From the NCBI GenBank assembly GCA_029262415.1, contig JAJCZL010000083.1:1-64000 (forward strand): 64,000 bases of DNA, read 5' to 3'. The notes below the pieces were generated by a model that searched no databases, was not told the DNA's origin, and saw only the letters and a list, made by a program, of their open reading frames with translations. The DNA comes from Deltaproteobacteria bacterium. Its GTDB lineage: Bacteria; Desulfobacterota; Binatia; UBA1149; JAJCZL01. Positions 48,950 to 57,292 of this stretch are shown here, piece after piece (position 1 is the stretch's first letter; each line of letters begins with the position of its first letter). The translations under genes and the position numbers were made by a program.

Positions 48950-50031
48950 GCCCCCTCCTCCCTCAACTCAACGAACGGATCATCGAGTTTCTGATACTTG
49001 TCCGGATAGTCGCGCGGGTGAGTCGCCGTAGAGCAGCACGACCAGAAGTGGCACTGCCCATACATGAAGCACGCATCGGGGTTCGGTCGACGCTCGCCTC
49101 GATCAGCCAACTGATCCTCACGCTTGGCCTTCGCGTCTTCCCAGGTGTTCTCCAGGAACGCGAAGAGTTGCCCCTCGTTGCGACTCACGAACCGACGCTG
49201 AAAGTACTTCTCCGGGTCTTCCCTGATCGCTTCGACGATGCGCTCGTAGAACTCCAGCGGTGTCTCGTCCGCGTAGCGAATGTTCGCATACGGCGTGCCG
49301 TCCTTCTTGACCTTGCGCTTCTCCTCCGGTGTCGCCTTCAGTGGGCGTTGCCCTGGACGTTTCGTGACGTCGTACACGCACCCGTGAGTTTCGTACCCGA
49401 GCGACTCGACTCCGATCGTGTAGATCGACAACTGATAGTCGAGGGACAATTTCGTGAAGTAGTCGGAGCCATCGGTGATGTCCAAGCTGGTCGACTTCCT
49501 CTCGAGGACGACGTGACGTTCTCGACTATCCTGCAGCACGCCGTCGGCAGCTCCGCGCAGTTGCCAGATGGTCGACTTGCGCATGGTATGCGGGTTCACC
49601 AGCGGGGCTGTGAACACTTGCTCCGCTGCAATGAGCTTGTACAACTCGACGTTCGGGAACGGGACCATTACGACTGGGTCGTCACCGGGTTGTGCCCGAG
49701 TCGAGTCCTTTCCCTTCGCGCCAAAGGTCTTCTCCGACCAGTACTCGTTGTAGCAAACCCACAGCGCCGAAACCTTCGCTCGCATGTACTGCCGCCGGCG
49801 GATCGCTTCATCGTCCGAGATCGGGTCGATGTCGTGCTCGAACAGCGAGGAGAGTTTCTTTCCCTTCGCGTGGACGTCGTGCGCCTGATGCCACAGGGTG
49901 CCGAAGTCTCGAGCTTCGTGTTCATCTTCGATCGGACGGTAGCCCTGATCGAAGGTCCATGTCTCATCTCTTGCGCAAGCCCTTCGCTTGCGAAGACGCG
50001 AGTGCGTGAGTGTCTGCAGTTCGTTCTCCAT
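48946..50031 (-). CDS. RecB/Cas4-like PD-(D/E)XK nuclease
   Basis: 361 residues. Catalytic pattern D163 (GAADGVL), E177 and K179 (VLERKST), then Q200/Y204 (DYQLSIY) as in RecB-family nucleases. C19 near the N-terminus and a C-terminal cluster (CFMYGQCHFWSCC) are arranged like the Fe-S cysteines of AddB/Cas4. It probably resects DNA ends for Sak4-mediated annealing. First gene of the leftward operon, below promoter-like site C. Confidence 0.82.
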   Translation of the reverse strand: MENELQTLTHSRLRKRRACARDETWTFDQGYRPIEDEHEARDFGTLWHQAHDVHAKGKKLSSLFEHDIDPISDDEAIRRRQYMRAKVSALWVCYNEYWSEKTFGAKGKDSTRAQPGDDPVVMVPFPNVELYKLIAAEQVFTAPLVNPHTMRKSTIWQLRGAADGVLQDSRERHVVLERKSTSLDITDGSDYFTKLSLDYQLSIYTIGVESLGYETHGCVYDVTKRPGQRPLKATPEEKRKVKKDGTPYANIRYADETPLEFYERIVEAIREDPEKYFQRRFVSRNEGQLFAFLENTWEDAKAKREDQLADRGERRPNPDACFMYGQCHFWSCCSTATHPRDYPDKYQKLDDPFVELREEGA

Positions 50032-50075
50032 CTCTTCTCTCTCCTGCTGCTACTGCCTAACCAAACCAGGCACCG

Positions 50076-50105
50076 CTTATATTGCGAGGGCTCCTCAAAA
50101 GTCAA
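50076..50105 (-). promoter_or_regulatory. putative leftward promoter of the recombination operon (site C)
   Basis: TACTTGACT (-35), 18-nt spacer, TATAAG (-10), the best match of the set. The predicted RNA start is about 40 bp before the nuclease gene. Confidence 0.6.
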
Positions 50106-50119
50106 GTACGTTCTTGACT
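50100..50119. promoter_or_regulatory. dyad of overlapping divergent -35 boxes
   Basis: AGTCAAG and CTTGACT are a perfect 7-bp inverted repeat around TACGTT. One arm is the -35 of site C; the other gives a rightward TTGACT toward the RHH gene, with a poor -10. A protein bound here could control both directions. Confidence 0.5.
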
Positions 50120-50156
50120 CGAAGGCGGCTTTTCTGCGAGAACGGCATCCGTTGCT

Positions 50157-50348
50157 ATGGCGAGAGAGAAGAGAGAGCAGATCATCATGCTGAAGCTCAC
50201 GAGGGCTGAGAAGAGGTCTATTCGTGAGGCGGCAGACATCGAGGGCTTACCAATGTCATCGTGGCTACGCCTTCACTGCGTCACCCTGGCGCGTAACGCT
50301 CTGCGCCGTGAGCGGAGGTGGCAAAAGAGAGAGGGCGGCACCCCATGA
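50157..50348 (+). CDS. ribbon-helix-helix DNA-binding protein
   Basis: 63 residues. EQIIMLKLTRAEKRSIREAA followed by IEGLPMSSWLRLHCV matches the beta strand and two helices of RHH (MobC/CopG-like) proteins. Layout resembles the RHH at 18.2 kb. First gene of the rightward replication operon; probably binds the dyads on either side. Little ribosome site is seen at this ATG. Confidence 0.65.
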   Translation: MAREKREQIIMLKLTRAEKRSIREAADIEGLPMSSWLRLHCVTLARNALRRERRWQKREGGTP

Positions 50349-50413
50349 GGAGTGCCGCCCAGAGAGAAGAGAAAATCCGACCCCGTGAGGTTCGGGTTCC
50401 CGCATCGGTGTTT

Positions 50414-50443
50414 TGTTTAGCGGCAACAGCGCTTGGAAGTCAA
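50414..50443 (-). promoter_or_regulatory. putative leftward promoter (site D)
   Basis: GCTTGACT (-35), 18-nt spacer, TAAACA (-10) on the minus strand. It would make RNA antisense to the RHH gene and then read into the recombination operon. Confidence 0.4.
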
Positions 50444-50455
50444 GCGTACGTTGCC
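50422..50455. repeat. nested inverted repeat upstream of the replication genes
   Basis: GGCAAC/GTTGCC encloses CGCTTG/CAAGCG around GAAGT, so two 6-bp stems. It overlaps promoter-like site D and lies 18 bp before the next ATG. Possible operator or origin element. Confidence 0.5.
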
Positions 50456-50472
50456 AAGAGAGGAGGAGAGTA

Positions 50473-50838
50473 ATGGGCGAAGCTGCGTTCAAGATTGAGC
50501 CCGACGAAGAGTTCGAAGTTCAATCCCACTGGATGGACGCTCATGGCCGATGGGATTTCACGCCGGTTCCGAACTCCCTACTGCGTGACCGCGCAGTATC
50601 GTCGGAGGCCAGGTTACTGGGCGTACTCCTATACGCCTTCGAGTTCGGGTCGGGCATTATCCCAAACCAAGGCGCTCTAGCCCAGATCATGGGGAAATCC
50701 GTTCGGTCGGTTCGAGGATACTTTGGTCAACTGGTTGTTGCGGGGCACCTCAAGATTGAGACCATGGGGGGGGTGATGTCCTACACGCTAGTCAAGCAGG
50801 AGAGTTGGGAAGGGGAAGGTGAGGGAAATGTCGAGTAA
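50473..50838 (+). CDS. winged-helix replication-type protein
   Basis: 121 residues. Residues about 30-100 form a helix_36-like winged helix: FTPVPNSLLRDRAVSSEARL, then ALAQIMGKSVRSVRGYFGQL and AGHLKIETMGGVMSYTLV. Such domains are found at the N-terminus of phage replication initiators. AGAGGAGGAG precedes the ATG. It is a paralogue of the next protein, without its C-terminal part. Confidence 0.7.
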   Translation: MGEAAFKIEPDEEFEVQSHWMDAHGRWDFTPVPNSLLRDRAVSSEARLLGVLLYAFEFGSGIIPNQGALAQIMGKSVRSVRGYFGQLVVAGHLKIETMGGVMSYTLVKQESWEGEGEGNVE

Positions 50839-51547
50839 GGAATACGTCCGTGGACCAGGGACGTCGGTGAATAGCGATGAGGATGGAAATACGTTCGTCA
50901 TCACCTCTCGTGCCCTGGTTCGCGACACTGAGGTTAGCCGAGACGCTAGGCTCTTAGGGGTACTCCTCGAGTCCTTCGCCTTCGGTAGAAAAACCGAGAG
51001 TCGTCCCAGTCAGCGGACTCTCGCAGGCTACATGGGTGTCACTGTTCGGCACACCCAGACGCTACTGAAGGAGCTGGTCAATTCAGGCCATATCGAGGTT
51101 TCCAAGAAGGGGAAGAGGAACGTCTATCGGCTGCTCGATCGAGTACGACAGGCGAACTGTGCTTCGCCTAATAGGCGAACTGTGGTTCGTGCGGCTTCAT
51201 TAGGTGAAGAAGAAAAAGAGAAGAAACACCAACCTCCGGTTGGTGGGGAAGGGGAAGAGTCAACTTCGACCAAGGGAAAGCACACATGGATGACGCCGTA
51301 CTACGACATCTGGGAAGAGGCGTATGGCGGAGAGATGCCGTGCACGAAGTTCTCAAAGCCACTCAAGAAGGTCGAGGATAAGGTCGGCATCGAAGAGGCA
51401 GTGAACCGCTGGCGCAACTACTGCTCGAAGACTGAGGGAAGATTCGCCGATGCTCACCGGTTCTCCTCCACCCATGGTGAATATTCACAGCAAGCCGCGG
51501 CGGCCAACGATCCGTACGCGCACTTCGAAAGGCGAGGTGGTGCCTGA
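50828..51547 (+). CDS. replication initiator / helicase loader-like protein
   Basis: 239 residues. N-terminal winged helix (DTEVSRDARLLGVLLESFAF, RTLAGYMGVTVRHTQTLLKE) similar to the previous protein; a charged linker; then a C-terminal domain (YYDIWEEAYGGEMPCTKFSK, EEAVNRWRNYCSKTEGRFAD) as in DnaD/DnaT-type primosome proteins. Its place before the PrimPol-DnaB gene supports a role in opening the origin or loading the helicase. Confidence 0.68.
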   Translation: MSSKEYVRGPGTSVNSDEDGNTFVITSRALVRDTEVSRDARLLGVLLESFAFGRKTESRPSQRTLAGYMGVTVRHTQTLLKELVNSGHIEVSKKGKRNVYRLLDRVRQANCASPNRRTVVRAASLGEEEKEKKHQPPVGGEGEESTSTKGKHTWMTPYYDIWEEAYGGEMPCTKFSKPLKKVEDKVGIEEAVNRWRNYCSKTEGRFADAHRFSSTHGEYSQQAAAANDPYAHFERRGGA

Positions 51548-53190
51548 TGGGGGAGTCCGTTGGGCTTCGCACAGCGAGGTATTACCTACGCTTAGGATTC
51601 CGCCCCATCCCTTGCCAACCCAGAGGAAAAACACCGCTGCTCGACTGGAAGGAGTTTCAAGAGAGGTCTCCGACAGAGGGTGAGATCAAGAAGTGGTGGA
51701 CAGAGACACCCGATGCCAATCTCGCACTGGTCCTGTGCAATGGTCAGTTCGTCATCGACCTCGATGGCGAAGAGGCCGGGGAGCTGCTTACTCGAGCGAA
51801 CATCGAGTTCGTTGGCGCAATCCCCACCGTGAAGACTGGTCGAGGCAAGCATCTCTACTTCCGGTCAGACACCAAGGTTCGAAACACCGCTCGACTTCTT
51901 GGTGATCACAACCTTGGTTCAGTGGATGTTCGAGGCACTGGTGGGTATGTAATTGCCCCGCCTTCGGTGCACGCCTCTGGTGCGAAGTACTCCTGGGTAG
52001 GCGAGCCACTGGCAAACATCCCCCCAGAGCCCCCTCAGAGGCTCTTAGAGCTCGTTTCGAGGAGTGGGGCAGGCGGAGGTGGGGCCGAGGCCATCGATAG
52101 CGGCAGAGGGGCCGGATGGGTCGCTAGGGCCCTGTCTGGTGTCACAGAAGGGATGCGAGACAACACCGCAACCCAGCTTGCCGGGTACTTCCTTGGTCGC
52201 GGCTGCCGCCCCAGTGAGGTGATCGAGCTTCTCAAGCCCTGGGCTGCTCAGTGCGATCCGCCGTTCGACATGAAGCGGATACCGATAATCGTGAAGTCGG
52301 TCTACCGGCGTGAGGCTGCGCAAATCACCCAGGTCACGCATATCTCGGACGTTCTCGATGACATCGACCCCAGTGCGGCGAGTTCCCACTTCGTTGCGAC
52401 GCCCTTCGAGGATGTGAATGGTTACCTGGTCGGAGGGATGGGCCAGGGGGAGCTGATCTTCGTCGGGGGGAGACCAGGGATGGGAAAGACCGCGCTCGCT
52501 CTCGAGTTCTCAACGCATGCCGCAAGCGAGGGGCACAATGTGCTGGTCAACTCGAACGAGATGAAGGCCGTTGCTCTTGGTCGACGCATCATTTCTCAGC
52601 GGTCGGAGGGGACGGTCAAGGCTTCGGACTTGAAGCTCGGTACGGCAGACCGTGGGGCAGTTGGCCTGGTGAAGGAGCGCCTGCGTAAGTTGCCGATATG
52701 GTTCGTCGAGAAGTGCTCGTACATCGACGAGCTTGAAAAGATGGTCGATTCGTTTGCCCAGCGAAAGAAGCTCGACCTTCTCATCGTGGACTACCTGCAG
52801 ATCATTCGCGCCAAGGGATACCACGACGCACGCCAGCAGGTTGAGTTCGTCAGCTCGGAGTTGAAGCGGTTCGCAATGAAGTATGACTGTGCCGTACTGG
52901 TACTCTCCTCGCTCAGTCGAGCAGCCGATGGTGTTCAACCCGAGATGAAACACCTACGTGAATCTGGGAACCTCGAGCACGATGCCGATGCTATCCTGTT
53001 CGTCTGGCAACCGAAGAAGGACCAGGGGAGGCGTGAGTTGATCGTTGCCAAGAGTCGCGACGGAGGAGTGGGCATTACGAACATCGAGTTTCAAGATTGC
53101 TTCGTTCGCTTTGCTCAAGCTGAGACACTGCGTGAAGAAGAACTTGCGCGTAACTGTACGGAGGGGCCTGATGCCATCGCCGCATTCTGA
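51547..53190 (+). CDS. PrimPol-DnaB fusion (primase-polymerase and replicative helicase)
   Basis: 547 residues. N-terminal Prim-Pol domain (about 5-170) with the DxD motif VIDLDG (D71, D73) and TGRGKHLYF. C-terminal DnaB/RecA-like helicase (about 285-520) with Walker A GRPGMGKT (308-315), Walker B LLIVDYLQII, and RESGNLEHDADAILFV. It makes primers and unwinds DNA at the phage fork. No separate DNA polymerase in the window. TGATG overlap with the loader gene. Confidence 0.88.
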   Translation: MGESVGLRTARYYLRLGFRPIPCQPRGKTPLLDWKEFQERSPTEGEIKKWWTETPDANLALVLCNGQFVIDLDGEEAGELLTRANIEFVGAIPTVKTGRGKHLYFRSDTKVRNTARLLGDHNLGSVDVRGTGGYVIAPPSVHASGAKYSWVGEPLANIPPEPPQRLLELVSRSGAGGGGAEAIDSGRGAGWVARALSGVTEGMRDNTATQLAGYFLGRGCRPSEVIELLKPWAAQCDPPFDMKRIPIIVKSVYRREAAQITQVTHISDVLDDIDPSAASSHFVATPFEDVNGYLVGGMGQGELIFVGGRPGMGKTALALEFSTHAASEGHNVLVNSNEMKAVALGRRIISQRSEGTVKASDLKLGTADRGAVGLVKERLRKLPIWFVEKCSYIDELEKMVDSFAQRKKLDLLIVDYLQIIRAKGYHDARQQVEFVSSELKRFAMKYDCAVLVLSSLSRAADGVQPEMKHLRESGNLEHDADAILFVWQPKKDQGRRELIVAKSRDGGVGITNIEFQDCFVRFAQAETLREEELARNCTEGPDAIAAF

Positions 53191-53389
53191 TCCGATCTAC
53201 GACTGCCTTCTTCGTACGCCGTACGGAGACTGCGTAGTGTCGACACATCCGGGAGTAGTACCAACCAAGTCGGGAGTGCCGTTCTTTTCTCATGCTGAAA
53301 TCAAGAAGCTAGAAGGGAAGGGCCCCGAGATGCTCAAGGCTATATTTGAGACGAAAAGGGTCTTCCCTGGGGGGCAAGTGGTTCGATGA
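53171..53389 (+). CDS. hypothetical protein
   Basis: 72 residues. Its start lies 20 bases inside the helicase gene with a strong GGAGG ribosome site. Short beta/alpha sequence (PYGDCVVSTHPGVVPTKSGV, FFSHAEIKKLEGKGPEMLKA). No family recognised. Confidence 0.6.
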   Translation: MPSPHSDPIYDCLLRTPYGDCVVSTHPGVVPTKSGVPFFSHAEIKKLEGKGPEMLKAIFETKRVFPGGQVVR

Positions 53390-53745
53390 CTGATGATTCG
53401 CGAACAATCGAGGAAATCATTCGCTTCGGAGTGATGCCTGAGATGGCATACGACTACTACCGGGACTCGAAGTCGCGCACGTCGGCTGAACGCAAGCTAC
53501 AACTAGCCGTGTTCGAGGCGAGCATGGATGATCTATTTCGCCCCAGTGGATCCGATGCTGCGATGAAGCACTACGAGGCGGTCCAGTGGCTCAATTGGCC
53601 CGAGCCTGGCCATCCGTTTTCGTTCTGGCGCATCTGCGAGGAGTGCCTGGAGGTGTCGGCGGAGGGAGTAAGGGAGAGGCTCAATAGACTTCTGGTAATC
53701 AAGGGCAAGGAAGACGAGAATGCGCGACTTAGTTCTGTCGGATGA
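53386..53745 (+). CDS. hypothetical protein
   Basis: 119 residues, helical, with FWRICEECLEVSAEGVRERL near the end. ATGA overlap upstream and a 26-base overlap downstream. No family recognised. Confidence 0.6.
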   Translation: MTDDSRTIEEIIRFGVMPEMAYDYYRDSKSRTSAERKLQLAVFEASMDDLFRPSGSDAAMKHYEAVQWLNWPEPGHPFSFWRICEECLEVSAEGVRERLNRLLVIKGKEDENARLSSVG

Positions 53746-54544
53746 AGACGAAGAGTTCCGCTTAATCCTGCGGCAGAAGTGGAGCAAGTTTCGCGGCTCC
53801 GGCTGGGCCTTCGCGGTTACCCTCGCGGCGCTGAAGCAGGAGGTTGGATACAAGAAGCTCTCCGCGTGGTGCCGCAACGACTGTCGCATGTCGGCCAGCG
53901 CAGTTTCCCGGCTGGTATCAGTCGGCGAGTTCTTCGCGGAGCTCAAACGAGAGGACCAGTTGAAGTGGAAGCAACTGCCGGTCTGGAATGTCGTCGAAGT
54001 GGTGAAGGTCGCAAAAGACAATCCCGATGAAGCCTGGGAGATCGCGAGTATGGCGGCGACCCAGAAGCAGCTCCGCGACAAGGTCTCTGAAGCAAGGCAC
54101 GAGCCGGTAGAGAGTGAGTGGCGGACCTTCCCCGAGTTGAAGTATCCGGCCTCGCTCTCCGACCTGGTGAAGAGAGCCACGGCGAGGGCCCGGTTCGACC
54201 TCGAAATGGTTGACCCGTCGCCGGCGCGGATCTTCGAGGCATGGTTGGCTGAGTACGTCGATCGTCCGCTACTCAGCGAAAAGCAGGAGGAGTGGCGTGC
54301 GGCAATCGAGGATGGCGAGGGGGTCTGCGTTCTCTTCGGGACAAAGTGGTCGACTGATATTTGCGGCGGCTACAATGCGACCCTCCTCGACCCGCATCAC
54401 ATCCTGCCTCGCTCACTTGGTGGTGGCGATGGCCCTGTCGTGCTGATATGTCGCCCGTGTCATGAGTGGCATGGAGAAGGGAATCGCTGGAAGAACCTGG
54501 CGAGGCATTTGGGCTTTGGGGACCTTGTGGAACGTGTCGGGTAA
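53720..54544 (+). CDS. HTH-HNH fusion endonuclease or regulator
   Basis: 274 residues. N-terminal part (about 30-75) has the repetitive-helix pattern of phage KilA/ParB-like HTH proteins (LAALKQEVGYKKLSAWC, SASAVSRLVSVGEFFAEL). The C-terminal 90 residues are an HNH domain: DPHHILPRSLGG with His and LICRPCHEWH as metal part. Possibly a DNA-directed nicking enzyme, a recombination factor or a homing endonuclease. Overlaps both neighbours by 26 and 83 bases. Confidence 0.68.
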   Translation: MRDLVLSDEDEEFRLILRQKWSKFRGSGWAFAVTLAALKQEVGYKKLSAWCRNDCRMSASAVSRLVSVGEFFAELKREDQLKWKQLPVWNVVEVVKVAKDNPDEAWEIASMAATQKQLRDKVSEARHEPVESEWRTFPELKYPASLSDLVKRATARARFDLEMVDPSPARIFEAWLAEYVDRPLLSEKQEEWRAAIEDGEGVCVLFGTKWSTDICGGYNATLLDPHHILPRSLGGGDGPVVLICRPCHEWHGEGNRWKNLARHLGFGDLVERVG

Positions 54545-56150
54545 TCTCGCCGCTGCGGCAGCTTTGGTTCTCTTGGTGGGGGTGTCTCCTGCGATTGCGC
54601 AGACTCCGACCCCCACCCCGTACCCTTGCGGGTCTTCCCCGTGGGTGGTGACGGACGAAGGCGACACGACCGGGACCGCTAGTCTCCGCTGGGCGATTGA
54701 GTGTGCCAATGCAGAACTTGGGGCGGGTGCGCTTACAATCAACTTCGCGATCCCAACACCGTCGGGCATCACTATAACCTCGCGGCTCGAGATCAATCGC
54801 GAGAACTTGACCATTGACGGATCGACTCAATCGGGGGCAGTAGCCGGGGACATCCTCGCGGGGGCGTTGCCGGTTCCCGCCGTGGTCATCACCGGCACGG
54901 TGGGCTCGGGGTGCCTGAACGTAAACGACTCGGACGTGACTTTGATCGGGTTGCAGATCATCTGCACCACTGACACTTTCGATTCGGCCCTACTGATGAC
55001 TGGCGATGGTGGCGTTCTCAGGTCGTCGGTAATTGGCGATGCCGGTTCCGGGAATGGTGTCCGGGTGGGGGGCAACAACGTCACGATCGGGGGCACGTCT
55101 GTCGGTGACGGTAACGTGATTCGCCTCGTGCGGATCGACGGCATCCATGCGCTCGTGGCTGATGGGTTGACCGTGTATGGCAACCTGCTGCTCGATATTG
55201 GTGAAGACGGATTGTTTCTTGGGGAAGGTGTGCTCACCAACACTATCATTGGTGGCGCTGGGGGCGGACGAAACATCATCGTCGGGAGTGGGTTCGGGAA
55301 CAACCACTCAGCGATTGCGTTGGGGCATAGCATCAACGGCATCGACATTGTCAACAACCGTATTGGGGTTGATTCGGCGGGAGCTGCGGACGGTAACAAG
55401 TGGGGGATCAAAATCAGTAACACCGGGGGGACGCCGACGAACGATGTCCTGATCGACAGCAACTTAATCTCGGCGACGACCAACACCGCCATCGACATCG
55501 CGACAGGGATCACTGTGGTTACAATCTCTGACAACCTGATCGGCACCAACGCGGCAGGCGAGACGGCGGCAGGGTTCTGCAATGGGCTCCCCCAGATCAA
55601 CGACCAGACCTCGGCGGCAACGATCACTGGTAACACGGAGGGGGCGTGTGTCCCGACCGCGACGCCGACCAACACACCGCAGACCCTCGGGTGTTGCGTG
55701 CTCTCGTGCAACCCGGCATCGCTGCCGGCGGTCGAGGGCGGGTTCTGTTTGGATACCGACACGGGGTTCGGTGACGTGAACCTGACTTTCTGCGATGGCG
55801 CAGCGGGTGCGAATTGCCCACCAAAGGTGCGCTTTGTAGTGGGCGGGACGTGTGCGGGGGGCTGTGAAGTGCTGGCACCCACGGCAACGGCGACGCCAAC
55901 AGATACGCCAACGAACACTCCGACGAACACTCCAACGGATACGCCGACGCAGACTTTTACTCCTGCTCCCGTCATTCAGGTCATCCGGGTAGGGATTTCG
56001 ATTCAGGGGGCCTTGGCTGGAGTTGCAGTTGCGGGCGCTGAAGTGGGGATCGTGCTCGACGGATCGAGCGATAGCGGAGTAGGTATCTCAGGGGCGGGTA
56101 GTGGTGTTTCAATTTCGAGTTCGAGTTCAGGAGTGGAGGTAGTGCAATGA
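54462..56150 (+). CDS. secreted parallel beta-helix protein with TPT linker
   Basis: 562 residues. Signal peptide (GNLAAAAALVLLVGVSPAIA) after a longer N-region; a GTG at 54537 would give a cleaner one. A short TPTPTP follows, then repeats of beta-helix type (NNVTIGGTSVGDGNVIRLVR, NGIDIVNNRIGVDSAG, DVLIDSNLISATTNTA). Cys-rich part, then TPTDTPTNTPTNTPT, then a Gly/Ser-rich end. Parallel beta-helix proteins often bind or cut polysaccharides. It overlaps the HNH gene by 83 bases. Host-like character suggests transfer. Confidence 0.62.
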   Translation: MSGMEKGIAGRTWRGIWALGTLWNVSGNLAAAAALVLLVGVSPAIAQTPTPTPYPCGSSPWVVTDEGDTTGTASLRWAIECANAELGAGALTINFAIPTPSGITITSRLEINRENLTIDGSTQSGAVAGDILAGALPVPAVVITGTVGSGCLNVNDSDVTLIGLQIICTTDTFDSALLMTGDGGVLRSSVIGDAGSGNGVRVGGNNVTIGGTSVGDGNVIRLVRIDGIHALVADGLTVYGNLLLDIGEDGLFLGEGVLTNTIIGGAGGGRNIIVGSGFGNNHSAIALGHSINGIDIVNNRIGVDSAGAADGNKWGIKISNTGGTPTNDVLIDSNLISATTNTAIDIATGITVVTISDNLIGTNAAGETAAGFCNGLPQINDQTSAATITGNTEGACVPTATPTNTPQTLGCCVLSCNPASLPAVEGGFCLDTDTGFGDVNLTFCDGAAGANCPPKVRFVVGGTCAGGCEVLAPTATATPTDTPTNTPTNTPTDTPTQTFTPAPVIQVIRVGISIQGALAGVAVAGAEVGIVLDGSSDSGVGISGAGSGVSISSSSSGVEVVQ

Positions 56151-56584
56151 CGAAGCAGAAGATTCTTCTTTACTTGGGGGCCTGGGGGTGTGTCGGGGCG
56201 TTGTATGGAATTGTCGCGCAGCATCTGCCTGAGCCAGCCTTCGCTATAGTTTGCCCACCTACTACGGCCACGGTGAAGGAGCAGAACGAGACGCAGTTCA
56301 CGTTCACCCCGACTGACGAAGCCGGTACTGCGCTTGTCGCTGCGAACCTCACTACGATGGACTATCGGGTTGTGACCTGTGCGGGCGACGAGTTGGTTGC
56401 TTGGACCGCAGTGACGTTGACTGATCCTTTGGTCGCAGTTGCTCTGGGCACCGCAATGGTAACTTCTCAGCCTGTCCTCGGCGGGAGTGTGCCGACAAAC
56501 GTCGAGGTGCGATTCACCTGGAGTGCTGGCGCGAAGTCGGGGCGGAGCGACAAGTGGTTCGCCCTGGTCAATTCGGGCGTTTGA
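56147..56584 (+). CDS. secreted or anchored beta-sandwich protein
   Basis: 145 residues with an N-terminal signal or anchor (ILLYLGAWGCVGALYGIVA). Mature part TQFTFTPTDEAGTALVAANL and SVPTNVEVRFTWSAGAKSGR is Ig-like beta. ATGA overlap with the preceding secreted protein, so they are co-expressed. Confidence 0.58.
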   Translation: MTKQKILLYLGAWGCVGALYGIVAQHLPEPAFAIVCPPTTATVKEQNETQFTFTPTDEAGTALVAANLTTMDYRVVTCAGDELVAWTAVTLTDPLVAVALGTAMVTSQPVLGGSVPTNVEVRFTWSAGAKSGRSDKWFALVNSGV

Positions 56585-56626
56585 TATTGAACGGGGATTT
56601 CCCCCACGAACAAACAAGGAGAAGAG

Positions 56627-57244
56627 ATGAAGCCAAGTAGAGTAGAACTCAAGACCATGGGAGCGCCGGCTGGGGGGACCCTAATCGAAGTCAGTCGATA
56701 CAAGACCGGCGTAGGTGCGGTTCATCGATTGATCGGGGCACCGTGGGTAAGTCACGGCGCGGTGAGTGGTCCTCGTCCGCATGACATCGACATGATGACA
56801 GTGTGCACCTTCGATCCGGAGGGCCGTGGAGGAACCGCAACGCTGGGCTTCAGCGGGCAGATGGGCAGCGGAGTAGCTGACGCTGGTCGTACGGTCGACG
56901 TTGTTCTGGGTACCGAGGTGGTGGGGGCCTTCACCCTACAGAGCGGCAGGTGGCCGTACGTGATCGACTTGGACCTGGCGACGTATCAGGGCGGTCCACT
57001 TGACCTGGTCTTTCAGGTTCGCCCCGACCAGTCGGTGATGGATCGCGACGGCTACGACATCGTGCAGTTTGCTTTCTCTGGGATGGGGGACCCACGGTAC
57101 GGAGACATGGAGCTCGACTACACCCCGGCAGAGGACTCGGTCGAGTCTGACCCGCAACTGACGTTGTTGCTCGAGATGATTGCCGCGGACCCGGACTTCT
57201 TGCAGCAGTTGCTGATGTACGCTGCGGCAACCGGTCGCCTGTAG
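56627..57244 (+). CDS. hypothetical beta-rich protein
   Basis: 205 residues without signal peptide; strongly beta (TVDVVLGTEVVGAFTLQSGR, PYVIDLDLATYQGGPLDLVF) with a C-terminal helix. AAGGAGAAGAG precedes the ATG. It is last in the rightward operon, before a strong terminator. Could be a late virion protein; no family recognised. Confidence 0.6.
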   Translation: MKPSRVELKTMGAPAGGTLIEVSRYKTGVGAVHRLIGAPWVSHGAVSGPRPHDIDMMTVCTFDPEGRGGTATLGFSGQMGSGVADAGRTVDVVLGTEVVGAFTLQSGRWPYVIDLDLATYQGGPLDLVFQVRPDQSVMDRDGYDIVQFAFSGMGDPRYGDMELDYTPAEDSVESDPQLTLLLEMIAADPDFLQQLLMYAAATGRL

Positions 57245-57251
57245 TCTAACA

Positions 57252-57291
57252 GGGGCACCCGAGGTTTAATCTTCGGGTGCCCCTTCTTTTT
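57252..57291 (+). terminator. rho-independent terminator
   Basis: GGGGCACCCGA and TCGGGTGCCCC pair perfectly (11 bp, 10-nt loop) and are followed by TTCTTTTT. Confidence 0.9.
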
Positions 57292-57292
57292 C

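Noticed and set aside
49018-50193. 391-codon plus-strand frame over the RecB-like nuclease
   Set aside because: Same reason: biased Arg/Leu/Val composition, no motif, runs across the divergent promoter.
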